From Aquitalea pelogenes (GTDB lineage: Bacteria; Pseudomonadota; Gammaproteobacteria; Burkholderiales; Chromobacteriaceae), in contig NZ_LNQV01000015.1 in assembly GCF_001515305.1 (NCBI RefSeq), positions 29,858 to 93,857 of the forward strand: DNA of 64,000 nucleotides. Reading direction: 5' to 3'. Made by a program: the position numbers and the translations under genes. Below are positions 28,112-38,138 of this stretch, in pieces. The notes under the pieces are model-generated. The model had not been told where the DNA came from and ran no database searches. It was given only the letters and a program-made list of their open reading frames with translations. How positions within the stretch are numbered: position 1 is the stretch's first letter; each line of letters opens with the position of its first letter.

Positions 28112-29567
28112 TGCAAATGGTGCTGAGCACCTTGATGCGGGCATAGTATTTGTTATTGGCTTCCACCAGCGTCCACGGCACCTTGCTGGTGCTGGTGCGG
28201 TCCACCATATCGCTGACTGCCAGTTTGTAGGCATCCCATTTTTCACGGTTGCGCCAGTCTTCCTCGGTAATCTTGAAACGCTTGAAGCCGGTTTCTTCGC
28301 GCAGCTTGAAGCGGGCCATCTGCTCTTCATTGCTGATGGCCAGCCAGAACTTCAGCACGATGGCACCGTTTTCGCAGAGCTGGTGCTCGAAGTCGTTGAT
28401 TTCGTAATAGGCCCGCATCCAGTCCGGCTCGCGGGCAAAGCCTTCCACCCGTTCCACCAGCACGCGGCCATACCAGGTACGGTCGAAAATGGTGATGCCG
28501 CCCTTGCCCGGCACCCGGCGCCAGAAGCGCCACAGCCAGGGTTTGGCCCGCTCTTCCTCGGTGGGGGCGGCCACCGGAATCACCCGGTAGCTGCGGGCAT
28601 CCAGTGCCTGGGTAATGCGACGGATGGTACCGCCCTTGCCGGCGGCATCATTGCCTTCAAAGGCAAGTACCAGCGAATGATTGCGAAAGCGTTCGTCGCG
28701 GGTAAGGCTGTTGAGCCTGCCTTGCAGCTCGGCCAGCCGTTTCTTGTAGGTGGCCTTGTCCATGTCCTGATCCAGCTTGAGCGTGTCCAGGATTACCTTG
28801 TCGTCAATCGGAGCCAGCAGGGGCGGCGCTTCCGAGGCATCCACCACATGGCCGTTCTGGCTCATGCGGTTGCGGATGGCCTTGAGAATAGTCTGCCCTA
28901 CGGTCAGGCTGCGGAAATTGGCGTCCTCGCCATCTACCACAATCCACGGCGCGTAGGCGGTATTGGTGAGGCGGATCATGTGCTCGCCATATTTGCGTAT
29001 GGTGTCGTAGCGCTCCATATTGGCCTTGTCGTCCGCCGTCACGCGCCAACGGGTGGCCGGGTCTTTTTCCAGTTCTTTCAGGCGCTTGCGCTGCTTGTCC
29101 TTGGTCAGGTGGAACCAGAATTTCAGGATCAGCGCGCCATCCTGGCTGATCATGCGTTCCAGCCGCATGATGTCGAATATTTCGCGGTCGAAGGCGTCGT
29201 GGTCGATCTGCTCGTACACCCGGTCGAACAGGGCATCCGAGTAGTAAGAACCAAAAAACATGCCGATGCGCCCCTTGGCCGGCAGCTTCTGCCAGTAGCG
29301 CCACATCCACGGGCGGGCGCGTTCTTCGTCATTGGCCGTGGAGAAGGCAACGGTGTCGATCAGCCGCGGGTCCAGCCATTCGTTGATCAGGTTCATGGTT
29401 TCGCCACGGCCCGCGCCGTCAAAACCATGAATCAGGATCAACACCGGGAAATCGGCCTTTTCCTTCAGGTCGTACTGCACGTCCAGCAGCGCTTCGCGCA
29501 ATACCGGCACCTGCTGGCGATAAGTGTCCTTGTCGATGGCGTGGCCGATTTCTGCCGATTCAAACAT
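28083..29567 (-). CDS. pap: Polyphosphate:AMP phosphotransferase (two-domain PPK2)
   Basis: 494-aa PPK2 class II enzyme that uses inorganic polyphosphate to phosphorylate AMP to ADP. Two tandem PPK2 domains: the first has an altered P-loop HGFDGAGRGET and the second a canonical EGNDAAGKGGT, with the lid/Walker B features FDRTWYGRVLVERVEGF in the second. Length and the degenerate/active pairing fit characterised Pap proteins. It lies between recB (downstream gap 122 bases) and the binding-protein gene, interrupting the rec cluster. A link between polyphosphate energy and recombination is not established; it may simply share a promoter. Confidence 0.93.
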   Translation of the reverse strand: MFESAEIGHAIDKDTYRQQVPVLREALLDVQYDLKEKADFPVLILIHGFDGAGRGETMNLINEWLDPRLIDTVAFSTANDEERARPWMWRYWQKLPAKGRIGMFFGSYYSDALFDRVYEQIDHDAFDREIFDIMRLERMISQDGALILKFWFHLTKDKQRKRLKELEKDPATRWRVTADDKANMERYDTIRKYGEHMIRLTNTAYAPWIVVDGEDANFRSLTVGQTILKAIRNRMSQNGHVVDASEAPPLLAPIDDKVILDTLKLDQDMDKATYKKRLAELQGRLNSLTRDERFRNHSLVLAFEGNDAAGKGGTIRRITQALDARSYRVIPVAAPTEEERAKPWLWRFWRRVPGKGGITIFDRTWYGRVLVERVEGFAREPDWMRAYYEINDFEHQLCENGAIVLKFWLAISNEEQMARFKLREETGFKRFKITEEDWRNREKWDAYKLAVSDMVDRTSTSKVPWTLVEANNKYYARIKVLSTICNALEARLGA

Positions 29568-29689
29568 TCCTGTCTCCCCGGCCGCATCGCAGCCATTGTG
29601 CTTGCCCGCCTTGTGTGGCGGGGCTGATGTTTAGCAGTCTACTCCATGCCAATGGCAAGGCAATGCCCATTCCCTTCAACCCCTTCCCG

Positions 29690-32600
29690 TCAACGCAGCA
29701 AATCATCCAGCGCAGCCAGCAGGCTGGCGGAAGGCTGGTCGCACCACACCCCCATGCCGGGCTGCCCCATGCCGCGCAGATAGAGATAACGCACCCCGGC
29801 AAAGCGGCTGGCAAAATCCTGCTGGCGGGCGCTGAAATAGCGACGCAGCGCCACGCAGTAAATCAGGTACTGCAAATAATAATGTTCACGCGCCACCGAC
29901 TGCACCAGTTGCGCCGGGGCATAGTCGTCCGGCTGATTGCCCAGGTGGTTGGACTTGTAATCCACCAGATAAAAGCGGCCGTCCACGGCAAACACCAGGT
30001 CGATGAAACCCTTGAGATAGCCGCGCACGGTGTGGAAATCCAGCTCCGCGGCGGCCTGGCGCAGCGGCTCGGCCAGGCCATGGGCAGGGTCGGCCAGCAC
30101 CGCACGCAGGGCAGCCACGTCCAGTTGCCGCACCGGCAGGGTGAATTCCATTTCCACCAGCTTTTGTCCGGCAGGCACCGTCGACAGGCGCACACCGGGG
30201 TCGAGTTCGGCATCCAGCGTCTGGCGCAGCAACTGCATGGCGGCTGGCTGCCATTCCTCGGTAAAACCATGGCGTCGCAATTGCTCGGCCACCGGGGCCT
30301 GCAGTTCTTCATCAGCCACGCCGAAGTCGATGTTTTCGAACATGGCGTGCAGGCAAGTACCAGCACGCGCGCCACGCGGAAAGGCAAACGGGCTGTCCGG
30401 CGGCAACGCATCTTCCTGCTGCGCTGGCACAACTTGCTGCGGCGTGCTGTCGTGGTCGGGTCGCTCGCTGGACTTGCCACTCTGCCCGTGGGCAAGCGAG
30501 GTGAAGCTGGCCACTCGCCAAGGGCTGTAAACCGTCCGCTCGAACAGGCGCGCACTATAGTCCTGCCGGCTGTCTTGCGCCAGAGGCAAGGGGTTGAGCC
30601 CCTGCTCCAGCGCGCGCAATGTCATGGCCTGTGGCAGGGCTTGCTGCCACGTCACCAGCTGGCTGGCGAGCTGGGCGGCGGTGAGCTCCAGCTCGCGCAG
30701 CGCAGCCAGATCGGGGCAATCCTGCGCATGCAGCAACCAGGACAGCGCGGCAGTGTGCATGTCCTTCACCCAGCCCCAGGCCAGGTATTGCCGGTGCTGG
30801 GCACGGGTCAGCGCCACGTAGAGCAGGCGCAGTTTTTCCGCCAGCATTTCACTGGCGGCTTGCTGACGCACGGCGGCATCGGCCAGCACGTCCGGTGCCA
30901 GCATGGCGCGTTCAGCGGCACGGTAGCGCCAGAAACTGGTATTGCGTCGTTCCAGCGCGCCATCCCACAGATAAGGGCAGAACACCACCGGGTATTGCAG
31001 GCCTTTGGAGGTGTGGATGGTGACGATTTTCACCAGCGCGGCATCACTTTCCAGCCGCAGCATGGCTTCTTCACCGCCTGGCGGGTTGGCCACCCTGCCC
31101 TCCAGCCAGGCCAGCAAGGGTGCCATGCCATGGCGGCGGTCGGTTTCGCTTTGCAGCAGTTCGGCCAGATGGGACAGATTGGTCAGCCGCCGCTCGCCAT
31201 CGGGCAAGGGCAGCAGGCGCACGGCCAGTTGCTCGCGCGCCATGAACTGCCGCCAGGCGCGCATGAAGCCATGTTCCAGCCAGCACTGATGATCGGCCGC
31301 ATTGGCCAGCAAACGGGCCTCCCAGCGCGCTTCGTCTTCCACGTCGGCTAGCAATGAGGTGGCATCCAGCCCGTACAGCTCGGTCACCAGTGCCGCACGC
31401 AGGCGGCTTTCACTGGCCGGCTCGGCCCAGGCGCGCAGCAGGGCCAGCATCTCACCGGCCTCCCGGCTGGCAAACACACTTTCCTGGGTAAGCGCCACGC
31501 TGGGCACGCCGCGCTCGGCCAGCGCCTGGCGCATCTGGTCGCCCTGGCGGTGGGTGGACACCAGCACGGCAATATCACCGCCACGCAGCGGACGACGCTG
31601 GGCATTCTTGATGATGGCGGCCCGGTCTTGCCCGGCCAGCGTCAACAGGCGGGCAATTTCATGGGCGCAGCCCTGCGCACTGGCTCGGGCGGCACTGTCC
31701 TTGTTCAGCGGCTTGTCGGTTTCTGGCTCCTGCCACAGCACGGTAAATGCGGCATCATCGTCGTCCACCTCCAGTACCGCACCGGAGCTAGGCGCAGCAT
31801 GCACTGGTTGGTAGGCAATTTCATCCAGCAGGAACGGACGCGTGCGGCTGAACAGCTGGTTGACGGTGTGTACCAGCGGCACGTCGGAACGGCGGTTGGT
31901 ATCCAGCGAGTAGTGCTGGGCGCTGGGGGCGTCGCTGCGGGCGTCCAGATAGGCAAAGATATCCGCCCCGCGGAAGCTGTAAATGGCCTGCTTGGGGTCG
32001 CCCACCAGAAACAGTGGCCGCTGCTGCACGGCAAAACACTGCTGGAAAATGCTGTACTGGATGGGGTCGGTATCCTGGAATTCATCAATCAGCGCCACGC
32101 GGAAGCTGCGCGCCACCGCCGCAGCCAGCTGTGCGCCGCCAACCGGGTCGGCCAGCGCGTCGCCCAGCTCGGTGAGCAGGTCGTCAAAGCTGCGCACCCG
32201 CTCCTGACTGCGACGGCGCGCCAGCTCCTGGTTGACCCAGTCAATCAGCTCCAGCTTGAGGCCAGCCAGCGACAGTTGCAGCTGGGCCAGATAGCCGTCC
32301 CAGGCCTCCAGCCAGTCGCCAATGCGCTGGAACAATGCATGCTCAGGCGCGACAAAGCCTTTCTTCATGCCCTTGGCCAGCGCGGCCGGGGTCAACCGTG
32401 TCAGTTGCTTGAGCGCGTCCTTGCCGATAATGGGCAGGCTGTCCGGTTCGGCCAGCCACTGTTGCAGCTCGTCCATGCTGCGTTCCAGCTGGGCCGGGCT
32501 GTGGCTGGTGGCCTTGAAACCTGCCGTTGCCAGCAAGAGGTCAAACCCGGCCTGGATGGTGGCCGGGTCGGCGGCCAGCGCGTGCCAGTGCTGTTCCACC

Positions 32601-33256
32601 TGCTGCAAGGCCTGCTGCAAATCATGCGCGGCAGGCTGCACCAGCTGCAAATAGGGTTTGGCCAGCCAGGGGCGGATTTCTGCCAGCCAGCCATCGGGTG
32701 TTTCCCCGGCCTCGGCCAGCACCTGCGACAGCAAGGGGCTGGTCACCACGCGCTGACGCCAGAAGTCGTCCACCACTTCCACCAGCAGGCGGTCGTCATC
32801 GCTGACCAGTTCGGCAGCAAAGGTTTGCCCGCTTTCAAAAGCCGCGTCGGTCAGCACGCGCTGGCAGAAGCCGTGAATGGTGTAGATGGCGGCGGCATCA
32901 AAACCGCTGATGGCTGCTTGCAAGCGCTGCATGGCCAGTTCCCGCACACTGCCCGGCGCAAAACGGGCCGCCAGCGCTTGCAAGAAGGGGTTGCCGGTGG
33001 GCTTGTCCTGCAATACCTCGAGAAAATCACTCAGCTGCTGGCGCAGGCGTTCACGCAGCTCGGCAGTGGCGGCCTTGGTATAAGTGACCACCAGCAGGCT
33101 GTCGATACCCGGCGGCGCTTCGCCGTCCACATCTTCCAGCAGCAAACGCAGGTAAAGCGCGGCGATGGTCCAGGTTTTGCCCGTACCCGCCGAGGCTTCG
33201 ATCAGGTTGACGCCTGCCAGCGGGCAGTTGAGGGCATCCAGTACTTGCAGACTCAT
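29690..33256 (-). CDS. recB: Exodeoxyribonuclease V subunit beta (RecB)
   Basis: 1188-aa 3'-5' helicase and nuclease subunit of RecBCD. Seen: Walker A IEASAGTGKTWTIAALYLRLL at residues 19-39, FDDLLTEL, the SF1 motifs LIDEFQDTDPIQY, LVGDPKQAIYSFRGADI, LDTNRRSD, VTIHTSKGLQYPVVFCPYLW and LLYVALTRAQHR, and a C-terminal nuclease domain with the catalytic VDYKSNHLG. Length matches E. coli RecB (1180). It overlaps recC by 4 bases (ATGA). Confidence 0.97.
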   Translation of the reverse strand: MSLQVLDALNCPLAGVNLIEASAGTGKTWTIAALYLRLLLEDVDGEAPPGIDSLLVVTYTKAATAELRERLRQQLSDFLEVLQDKPTGNPFLQALAARFAPGSVRELAMQRLQAAISGFDAAAIYTIHGFCQRVLTDAAFESGQTFAAELVSDDDRLLVEVVDDFWRQRVVTSPLLSQVLAEAGETPDGWLAEIRPWLAKPYLQLVQPAAHDLQQALQQVEQHWHALAADPATIQAGFDLLLATAGFKATSHSPAQLERSMDELQQWLAEPDSLPIIGKDALKQLTRLTPAALAKGMKKGFVAPEHALFQRIGDWLEAWDGYLAQLQLSLAGLKLELIDWVNQELARRRSQERVRSFDDLLTELGDALADPVGGAQLAAAVARSFRVALIDEFQDTDPIQYSIFQQCFAVQQRPLFLVGDPKQAIYSFRGADIFAYLDARSDAPSAQHYSLDTNRRSDVPLVHTVNQLFSRTRPFLLDEIAYQPVHAAPSSGAVLEVDDDDAAFTVLWQEPETDKPLNKDSAARASAQGCAHEIARLLTLAGQDRAAIIKNAQRRPLRGGDIAVLVSTHRQGDQMRQALAERGVPSVALTQESVFASREAGEMLALLRAWAEPASESRLRAALVTELYGLDATSLLADVEDEARWEARLLANAADHQCWLEHGFMRAWRQFMAREQLAVRLLPLPDGERRLTNLSHLAELLQSETDRRHGMAPLLAWLEGRVANPPGGEEAMLRLESDAALVKIVTIHTSKGLQYPVVFCPYLWDGALERRNTSFWRYRAAERAMLAPDVLADAAVRQQAASEMLAEKLRLLYVALTRAQHRQYLAWGWVKDMHTAALSWLLHAQDCPDLAALRELELTAAQLASQLVTWQQALPQAMTLRALEQGLNPLPLAQDSRQDYSARLFERTVYSPWRVASFTSLAHGQSGKSSERPDHDSTPQQVVPAQQEDALPPDSPFAFPRGARAGTCLHAMFENIDFGVADEELQAPVAEQLRRHGFTEEWQPAAMQLLRQTLDAELDPGVRLSTVPAGQKLVEMEFTLPVRQLDVAALRAVLADPAHGLAEPLRQAAAELDFHTVRGYLKGFIDLVFAVDGRFYLVDYKSNHLGNQPDDYAPAQLVQSVAREHYYLQYLIYCVALRRYFSARQQDFASRFAGVRYLYLRGMGQPGMGVWCDQPSASLLAALDDLLR

Positions 33257-36200
33257 GCCTGCCCCTCCAGTCTGGCCACCAGCGGCAGCAACAGGGTTTC
33301 TGCCAATTGGGCAAACAGCGGATCGGCCAGCGGGTCCTGGTGACGGAACACCAGCCGGTTGACCGGTTCTTCACATTGCGGGGCGGCAAAGTCACCGACA
33401 AAGCTGGGGTCCCACTTGTCCAGCGCCTTTTCCAGTGCCAGCTGCGGGGCATCGTTCTGCTTGAACAGCTGTTCGGCATAGGCCCAGCTGGTGCGGCCAA
33501 AGAAGGGCAATGGCTGTTGCTGGCCCTGCTGCCAGCGCACCACCCAGGCTTCCAGCAGCCGGGCGGCATCCGGCTCATCATCCAGTCGGTAATGGCCGCT
33601 GTCGTCGTACAGCATGGACTGGCAGGCAATGCCTGCCGGACGGGTGGCACACAGCAGCAGGTGGGTCAGCCACCACTCCAGCCGTTCGGCGGCATTCATC
33701 TTGCCAATCACCAGCCGGATCTGCCCTTCCGGGCGCAGCCCGCCCAGTTCCCCGGCCAGCGTGGTGCCATGCAGGGTGAGGCTGATGGGCAACGGCGGCA
33801 AGGTGGCTTCGGTCAGCACGGCAGGCAGGCGATGCGCCAGACGCGCTGCGCTGGCGGTTTCGCTGCCCAGCCAGGCCTGCCCCAGTTGTGCGGGTGGTAA
33901 CAGGCCGGCCCCCACCAGACGCTGGCGCACCGGTGCCACCGGTTTGCCTTCCAGCATGCGCTGTACCAGCTGGGTGCGCATGGTACGGCTGGCATCGCGG
34001 TCCACACTGAAGGGTTCGCGTACCGGCAGTTCTTCTTCCTGACCTTGCAAGCGGATGGACAGCCGCTCGGCCAGCCAGGCGCGCGGCGGGTTCTTCCAGA
34101 AGCGGATGAAGTCATTGACGTGAACCACCGCAAGCGACTGCAAGGGTGGCAGCACGCAGGCAAAGGGCTGCGGCTGGGCTGGCGGTGCCGCCAGTGCGGC
34201 AGCATAGCTCGGGTCGAAACTGGCAAGCTGGGGATTGCTACCGTCGTAGCAGCGCGGCGAGAACGGTTGCAAGGGATGTCGCACCAGCAGTTGTGCCGCA
34301 GCGGCTTCGCCACACATGGCCTTGAAGCAGTCCAGCAATTCGGCAATCAGCGCCGAGGGTGGTAGTGGCTCGTTATTGCGGGCGGACAGGCCGACATAGG
34401 ACAGATACAGCCGCTGGCGGGCCGACAGGATGGCTTCCAGAAACAGGTAGCGGTCGTCAAAGCGGCGTGAACGGTCGCCCCGGCGCGGATGACGCGCCAC
34501 CAGGTCGAAGCTGACCGGGCGCTCGTCACGCGGATATGCCCCGTCATTCATGCCGATCAGGCACAGCACCTTGAAGGGGATGGAACGCATCGGCACCATG
34601 GCGCAGAAGGTGACGCCACCGGACAAAAAGCCCAGCGGCGAGGCCATGGTGAGCTTGCGTTGCAGCCAGTCGCGCAATACCGGCAGGCTGAAGGCCTGGG
34701 TGAAACCGGCCATGGCGGCATCGTCCACCAGTTCCTGCAGCGCATCGCGCACCACACCCAGCGCGGCTTCGCCTTCGTCATCCACGGCAAACAGCCGGTC
34801 AATGCCTTCCAGCAGACGCAGCGCCCAGTCGGCGGCATTGGCTGGCGTGGCCCAGCTGACCGCCAATTCATCCAGCACGGCATAACAGTTGGCAAAACGG
34901 GCCAGCACCTCGGCCAGCTGCCCGCCCGCGCCACCCTGCGGCAGCAGGTTGGCAAACAGGCCGCTGTCATCCCCGGCCATGGCCGGTGGCAGGATGCTGC
35001 CCAACAGCAGGCGGTCCAGCCCCCAGCGCCAGGTAAACAGCGGGTCGGCCGGCAGGCCCAGTGCCGCCTTGTGCGCGGCATCCCGGCCCCAGCGGATGCC
35101 ACTCTGCCGCACCCAGTCCTGGATGAAGGGCAGGTCTTCGGCTTGCAGGCCGAAGCGTTGCAACAGCGCCGGGCTGTCCAGCAAGGCCAGTACCTGATCG
35201 GCAGCAAAGCGGGAATCCAGCAACTGCAACAGCGTGCCGATGGCGGCCAGCAAGGGCTCTTCCCGCTCCACCTGCCGGTCGGCAATGGCATAGGGCAGGC
35301 TGGGCGCATCGTCGCGCTTGCCAAACACCGCGTCGATATACGGTGCATAGCTGTTGATGTCCGGTGTCAGCACGGCAATGTCGGCGCTGCTGAGCGAGGG
35401 GTCTTCCGCCAGCATGGCCAGCAGCCGGTCTTTCAGTACTTCCAGTTCGCGCATCGGACCGTGGGTGGCATGCAGCTCCACCGAGCCGTCATCCGCCGCC
35501 AGCCACTGGCCATCCTCGCCCGGCATCTGCAATTGCAGGATGTCGCGCTGCAAGCGCGCCAGCAGGCTGTCACCGGCCGGTTCGGCAAACAGGGGCCGGG
35601 CGTCCAGCTCGGCATCGGCAGCAATCAGCTCGAAAAAGTCGCGCCCCTGCTTGCCCAGCGAGGCCAGCAGCGGGTGGCCTTCGGTGGCGAACAGATCGCC
35701 CTTTTCCCGCAGCTTGAGCTTGCGCCGGTTATCGACAATATCGCCCCAGTAGGCTTCGCAGGGGTTGAGGGTGAACAGGCAGACATCGGTCAGTTCGGCC
35801 AGCCGCTTGATCAGCGCCAGATACATCGGTGCCAGGCTGGCAATGCCGAACAGGGTGATGCGCTCCGGCAGGTGTTCCGGCCGCAAGGCGGCAAAGAATT
35901 CATCCAGCATGCGTACGCGGTGACGGCCCGGGTCCTGCGCGGCCAATTGCTGCCACAGCGCGGCCTGCCAGGCTTCGTCATCACCCAGATCCAGCCGTTC
36001 TCCGGCTTCCCAGGCGCGGATCCAGTCCGGGCGGAACACCAGGTACTGGTCGAAAATATCAGCCACCTTCCCGGCCAGCTCGAACGCGGCGGCCTCGCCA
36101 CCGGCGGCATAGCGCTGCAAGGGGGCAAACACCTCGCCTTGCAAGGTAGGTAGCAGTTCCATCAGGCGCCAGCTCAGCACTTCCGGGCTGAACGATGACT

Positions 36201-36447
36201 TGTGCGGCAAGCCGGGAATGGCCTTTTGCATCAGCCGCCAGGCAAAGGCAGCGGGCAAGACAAAGTCGGTATTGGCGGCAATGCCGCATTGCTGCGCCAG
36301 GTCCAGCGTCATCCAGCGCCCCATTCCCCGGCTTTGCACGATCACCGTTTCGGCGGCAAACGGGTCGCTCAGCGGCTGTGCCTGCAACATGGCGGCATAA
36401 AGCTGGCCCAATTGCTCCAGACGATTGGACTGATAGAGAAAAAGCAT
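33253..36447 (-). CDS. recC: Exodeoxyribonuclease V subunit gamma (RecC)
   Basis: 1064-aa Chi-scanning, helicase-dead subunit of RecBCD. Seen: the family opening MLFLYQSNRLEQLGQLYAAM and QSRGMGRWMTLDLAQQCGIAAN, DEFFAALRPEHLPERITLFGI, SADIAVLTPDINSYAPYIDAVFG, and GVTFCAMVPMRSIPFKVLCLIGMNDGAYPR with the C-terminal nuclease-like domain. Length is slightly shorter than E. coli RecC (1122). First gene of the minus-strand rec run; its promoter shares the 78-base gap with divergent sirB2. The Chi sequence recognised cannot be read from here. Confidence 0.96.
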   Translation of the reverse strand: MLFLYQSNRLEQLGQLYAAMLQAQPLSDPFAAETVIVQSRGMGRWMTLDLAQQCGIAANTDFVLPAAFAWRLMQKAIPGLPHKSSFSPEVLSWRLMELLPTLQGEVFAPLQRYAAGGEAAAFELAGKVADIFDQYLVFRPDWIRAWEAGERLDLGDDEAWQAALWQQLAAQDPGRHRVRMLDEFFAALRPEHLPERITLFGIASLAPMYLALIKRLAELTDVCLFTLNPCEAYWGDIVDNRRKLKLREKGDLFATEGHPLLASLGKQGRDFFELIAADAELDARPLFAEPAGDSLLARLQRDILQLQMPGEDGQWLAADDGSVELHATHGPMRELEVLKDRLLAMLAEDPSLSSADIAVLTPDINSYAPYIDAVFGKRDDAPSLPYAIADRQVEREEPLLAAIGTLLQLLDSRFAADQVLALLDSPALLQRFGLQAEDLPFIQDWVRQSGIRWGRDAAHKAALGLPADPLFTWRWGLDRLLLGSILPPAMAGDDSGLFANLLPQGGAGGQLAEVLARFANCYAVLDELAVSWATPANAADWALRLLEGIDRLFAVDDEGEAALGVVRDALQELVDDAAMAGFTQAFSLPVLRDWLQRKLTMASPLGFLSGGVTFCAMVPMRSIPFKVLCLIGMNDGAYPRDERPVSFDLVARHPRRGDRSRRFDDRYLFLEAILSARQRLYLSYVGLSARNNEPLPPSALIAELLDCFKAMCGEAAAAQLLVRHPLQPFSPRCYDGSNPQLASFDPSYAAALAAPPAQPQPFACVLPPLQSLAVVHVNDFIRFWKNPPRAWLAERLSIRLQGQEEELPVREPFSVDRDASRTMRTQLVQRMLEGKPVAPVRQRLVGAGLLPPAQLGQAWLGSETASAARLAHRLPAVLTEATLPPLPISLTLHGTTLAGELGGLRPEGQIRLVIGKMNAAERLEWWLTHLLLCATRPAGIACQSMLYDDSGHYRLDDEPDAARLLEAWVVRWQQGQQQPLPFFGRTSWAYAEQLFKQNDAPQLALEKALDKWDPSFVGDFAAPQCEEPVNRLVFRHQDPLADPLFAQLAETLLLPLVARLEGQA

Positions 36448-36525
36448 GGTCGGGAACGCTGATGAAACGAAGGCTTCAGTGTACCATCAGCCTCTGGCCC
36501 TCATCACACCATGCAGAAGGCATAA

Positions 36526-36924
36526 ATGGCAGACGCAGGCATGAACACTTACCAGATTCTCAAACACGCCCACATGGGCATGGCCTATCTCACCATCACT
36601 CTGTTCGCGCTGCGTGGCGGGCTGATGCTGGCCGACAAACAGCAAATCCTGGCCAGCAAGCTGCTGCGCATCCTGCCGCACGTGATTGATACCGCGCTGC
36701 TGGCACTGGGCATCACCCTGGTGGTGGTGGGCGGCTGGCCGCTGCTGCAAACGCCATGGCTGCTGGCCAAGATAGCCGGGCTGCTGGCTTATGTGGCACT
36801 GGGTACCATTGCGCTGAAACGCGGCCGCACCAAGCAGATACGCTGCATCGCCCTGCTCTGTGCGCTGCTGGTGGTGGCGTATATCGTGCTGGTGGCCAAG
36901 ACCAAGCTGGTGCTGCCGTTCTGA
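36526..36924 (+). CDS. SirB2-family membrane protein
   Basis: 132-aa inner-membrane protein of the SirB (invasion expression up-regulator) family, function unknown. Seen: four hydrophobic segments (AYLTITLFALRGGLML, ALLALGITLVVVGGWPLL, LAKIAGLLAYVALGTIAL, IALLCALLVVAYIVLVAKT) and the family's opening YQILKHAHMGMAYLTI. The start at 36526 has AGAAGG in front; an internal Met (36541) is the alternative. Divergent from recC, and upstream of ubiU. Confidence 0.85.
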   Translation: MADAGMNTYQILKHAHMGMAYLTITLFALRGGLMLADKQQILASKLLRILPHVIDTALLALGITLVVVGGWPLLQTPWLLAKIAGLLAYVALGTIALKRGRTKQIRCIALLCALLVVAYIVLVAKTKLVLPF

Positions 36925-37067
36925 CCCGGACTCCCGGATGAGGGATGGCCTGTGCCATCCCGGCCACGCCCAGCCCCACACCATCCCGGCGACTTGACCC
37001 AGAACAAGTCCCGCGCTGCAACGCTCTGCTAATGTCTGGCGGTTTCAATTGCCGACATTTTGCCATC

Positions 37068-38084
37068 ATGCCTGCCACACGCCCCCTGCCGGAGCTGGTT
37101 TGTCCGGCGGGCAGCCTGCCTGCCCTCAAGGCAGCCGTGGATAACGGTGCCGACACCGTCTACCTCGGCCTGAAAAACGATACCAATGCCCGTAACTTTG
37201 CCGGGCTGAATTTTGACGACCGCACCGCCCGCGAAGGCATCCACTACGCGCACCAGCATGGTCGCAAGGTGCTGCTGGCCATCAACACCTATGCCCAGGG
37301 CGGTGACATCAGCCGCTGGCATCGCGCTATCGATGAAGGCGCGGCACTGGGCGTGGACGCTATCATCCTGGCCGACATCGGCCTGATGAAATACGCGCGC
37401 GACCGTTACCCGGACCTGCGCCTGCACATGTCGGTGCAAAGCTCGGCCACCAATTACGAAGCCATCAAGCTGGCCCAGGACATGTTCGACATCCGCCGTG
37501 CTGTCCTGCCGCGCGTGCTGACGCTGGATCAGGTCAAGCAGGTGATCGACCACACCAATGTGGAAATCGAGGTATTCGGCTTTGGCAGCCTGTGCGTGAT
37601 GGTGGAAGGCCGCTGCCTGCTGTCCAGCTATGCCACCGGCGAATCACCCAACAGCCATGGCGTGTGCTCGCCCGCCAAGTTCGTGCGCTGGGAACATGGC
37701 CAGCAAGCACTGGGAGCAAGGCTGAACGGCATCCTGATCGACGAATACCAGCAGGGCGAACCGGCGGGCTACCCCACCTTGTGCAAAGGGCGCTTTGAAG
37801 TGGAAGGCGATACCTACTACGCACTGGAAGAACCCACCAGCCTGAACGTGATGAGCATGCTGCCGCAGATCATCGACATCGGCGTGGCTGCCATCAAGGT
37901 GGAAGGCCGCCAGCGCAGCCCGGCCTACGTGGCCCAGGTCACCCGCACCCTGCGCGAGGCGCTGGATGCAGCAGGCCGGGACAAGCAGCGCTTTGCCGTC
38001 AAGCCCGCCTGGACCCAGGCCCTGTCCAAGCTGGCGGAAGGCCAGCAGCAGACGCTGGGTGCCTACAACCGGCCCTGGAAATGA
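37068..38084 (+). CDS. ubiU: O2-independent ubiquinone biosynthesis protein UbiU (peptidase U32 family)
   Basis: 338-aa member of the U32 family (E. coli YhbU). Works with UbiV and UbiT for ring hydroxylation without oxygen. Seen: ELVCPAGSLPALKAAVDNGADTVYLG, GLNFDDRTAREG, MSVQSSATNYEAI, then the four Cys that hold a 4Fe-4S cluster in E. coli UbiU: GSLCVMVEGRC, GVCSPAKFVRWE, and TLCKGRF, with EGRQRSPAY after. The ATG at 37068 is preferred because MPATRPLPELVCPAG aligns with the family; an in-frame ATG at 37032 is possible. ubiV follows 54 bases downstream. Confidence 0.95.
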   Translation: MPATRPLPELVCPAGSLPALKAAVDNGADTVYLGLKNDTNARNFAGLNFDDRTAREGIHYAHQHGRKVLLAINTYAQGGDISRWHRAIDEGAALGVDAIILADIGLMKYARDRYPDLRLHMSVQSSATNYEAIKLAQDMFDIRRAVLPRVLTLDQVKQVIDHTNVEIEVFGFGSLCVMVEGRCLLSSYATGESPNSHGVCSPAKFVRWEHGQQALGARLNGILIDEYQQGEPAGYPTLCKGRFEVEGDTYYALEEPTSLNVMSMLPQIIDIGVAAIKVEGRQRSPAYVAQVTRTLREALDAAGRDKQRFAVKPAWTQALSKLAEGQQQTLGAYNRPWK

Positions 38085-38138
38085 CATACCGTGTGCCGGC
38101 GGGCAAGCTGCCATGCCGGCCTCACAAGCAGGCCTGAT

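Noticed and set aside
27445..28330. Longer N-terminus for the binding protein, starting at 28330
   Set aside because: The extra 73 residues are the out-of-frame shadow of pap and would hide a perfect signal peptide.
31550..33343. 597-codon plus-strand frame opposite recB (with others at 29615, 34489)
   Set aside because: Antisense shadows across recB and recC; no start signals or recognisable domains.
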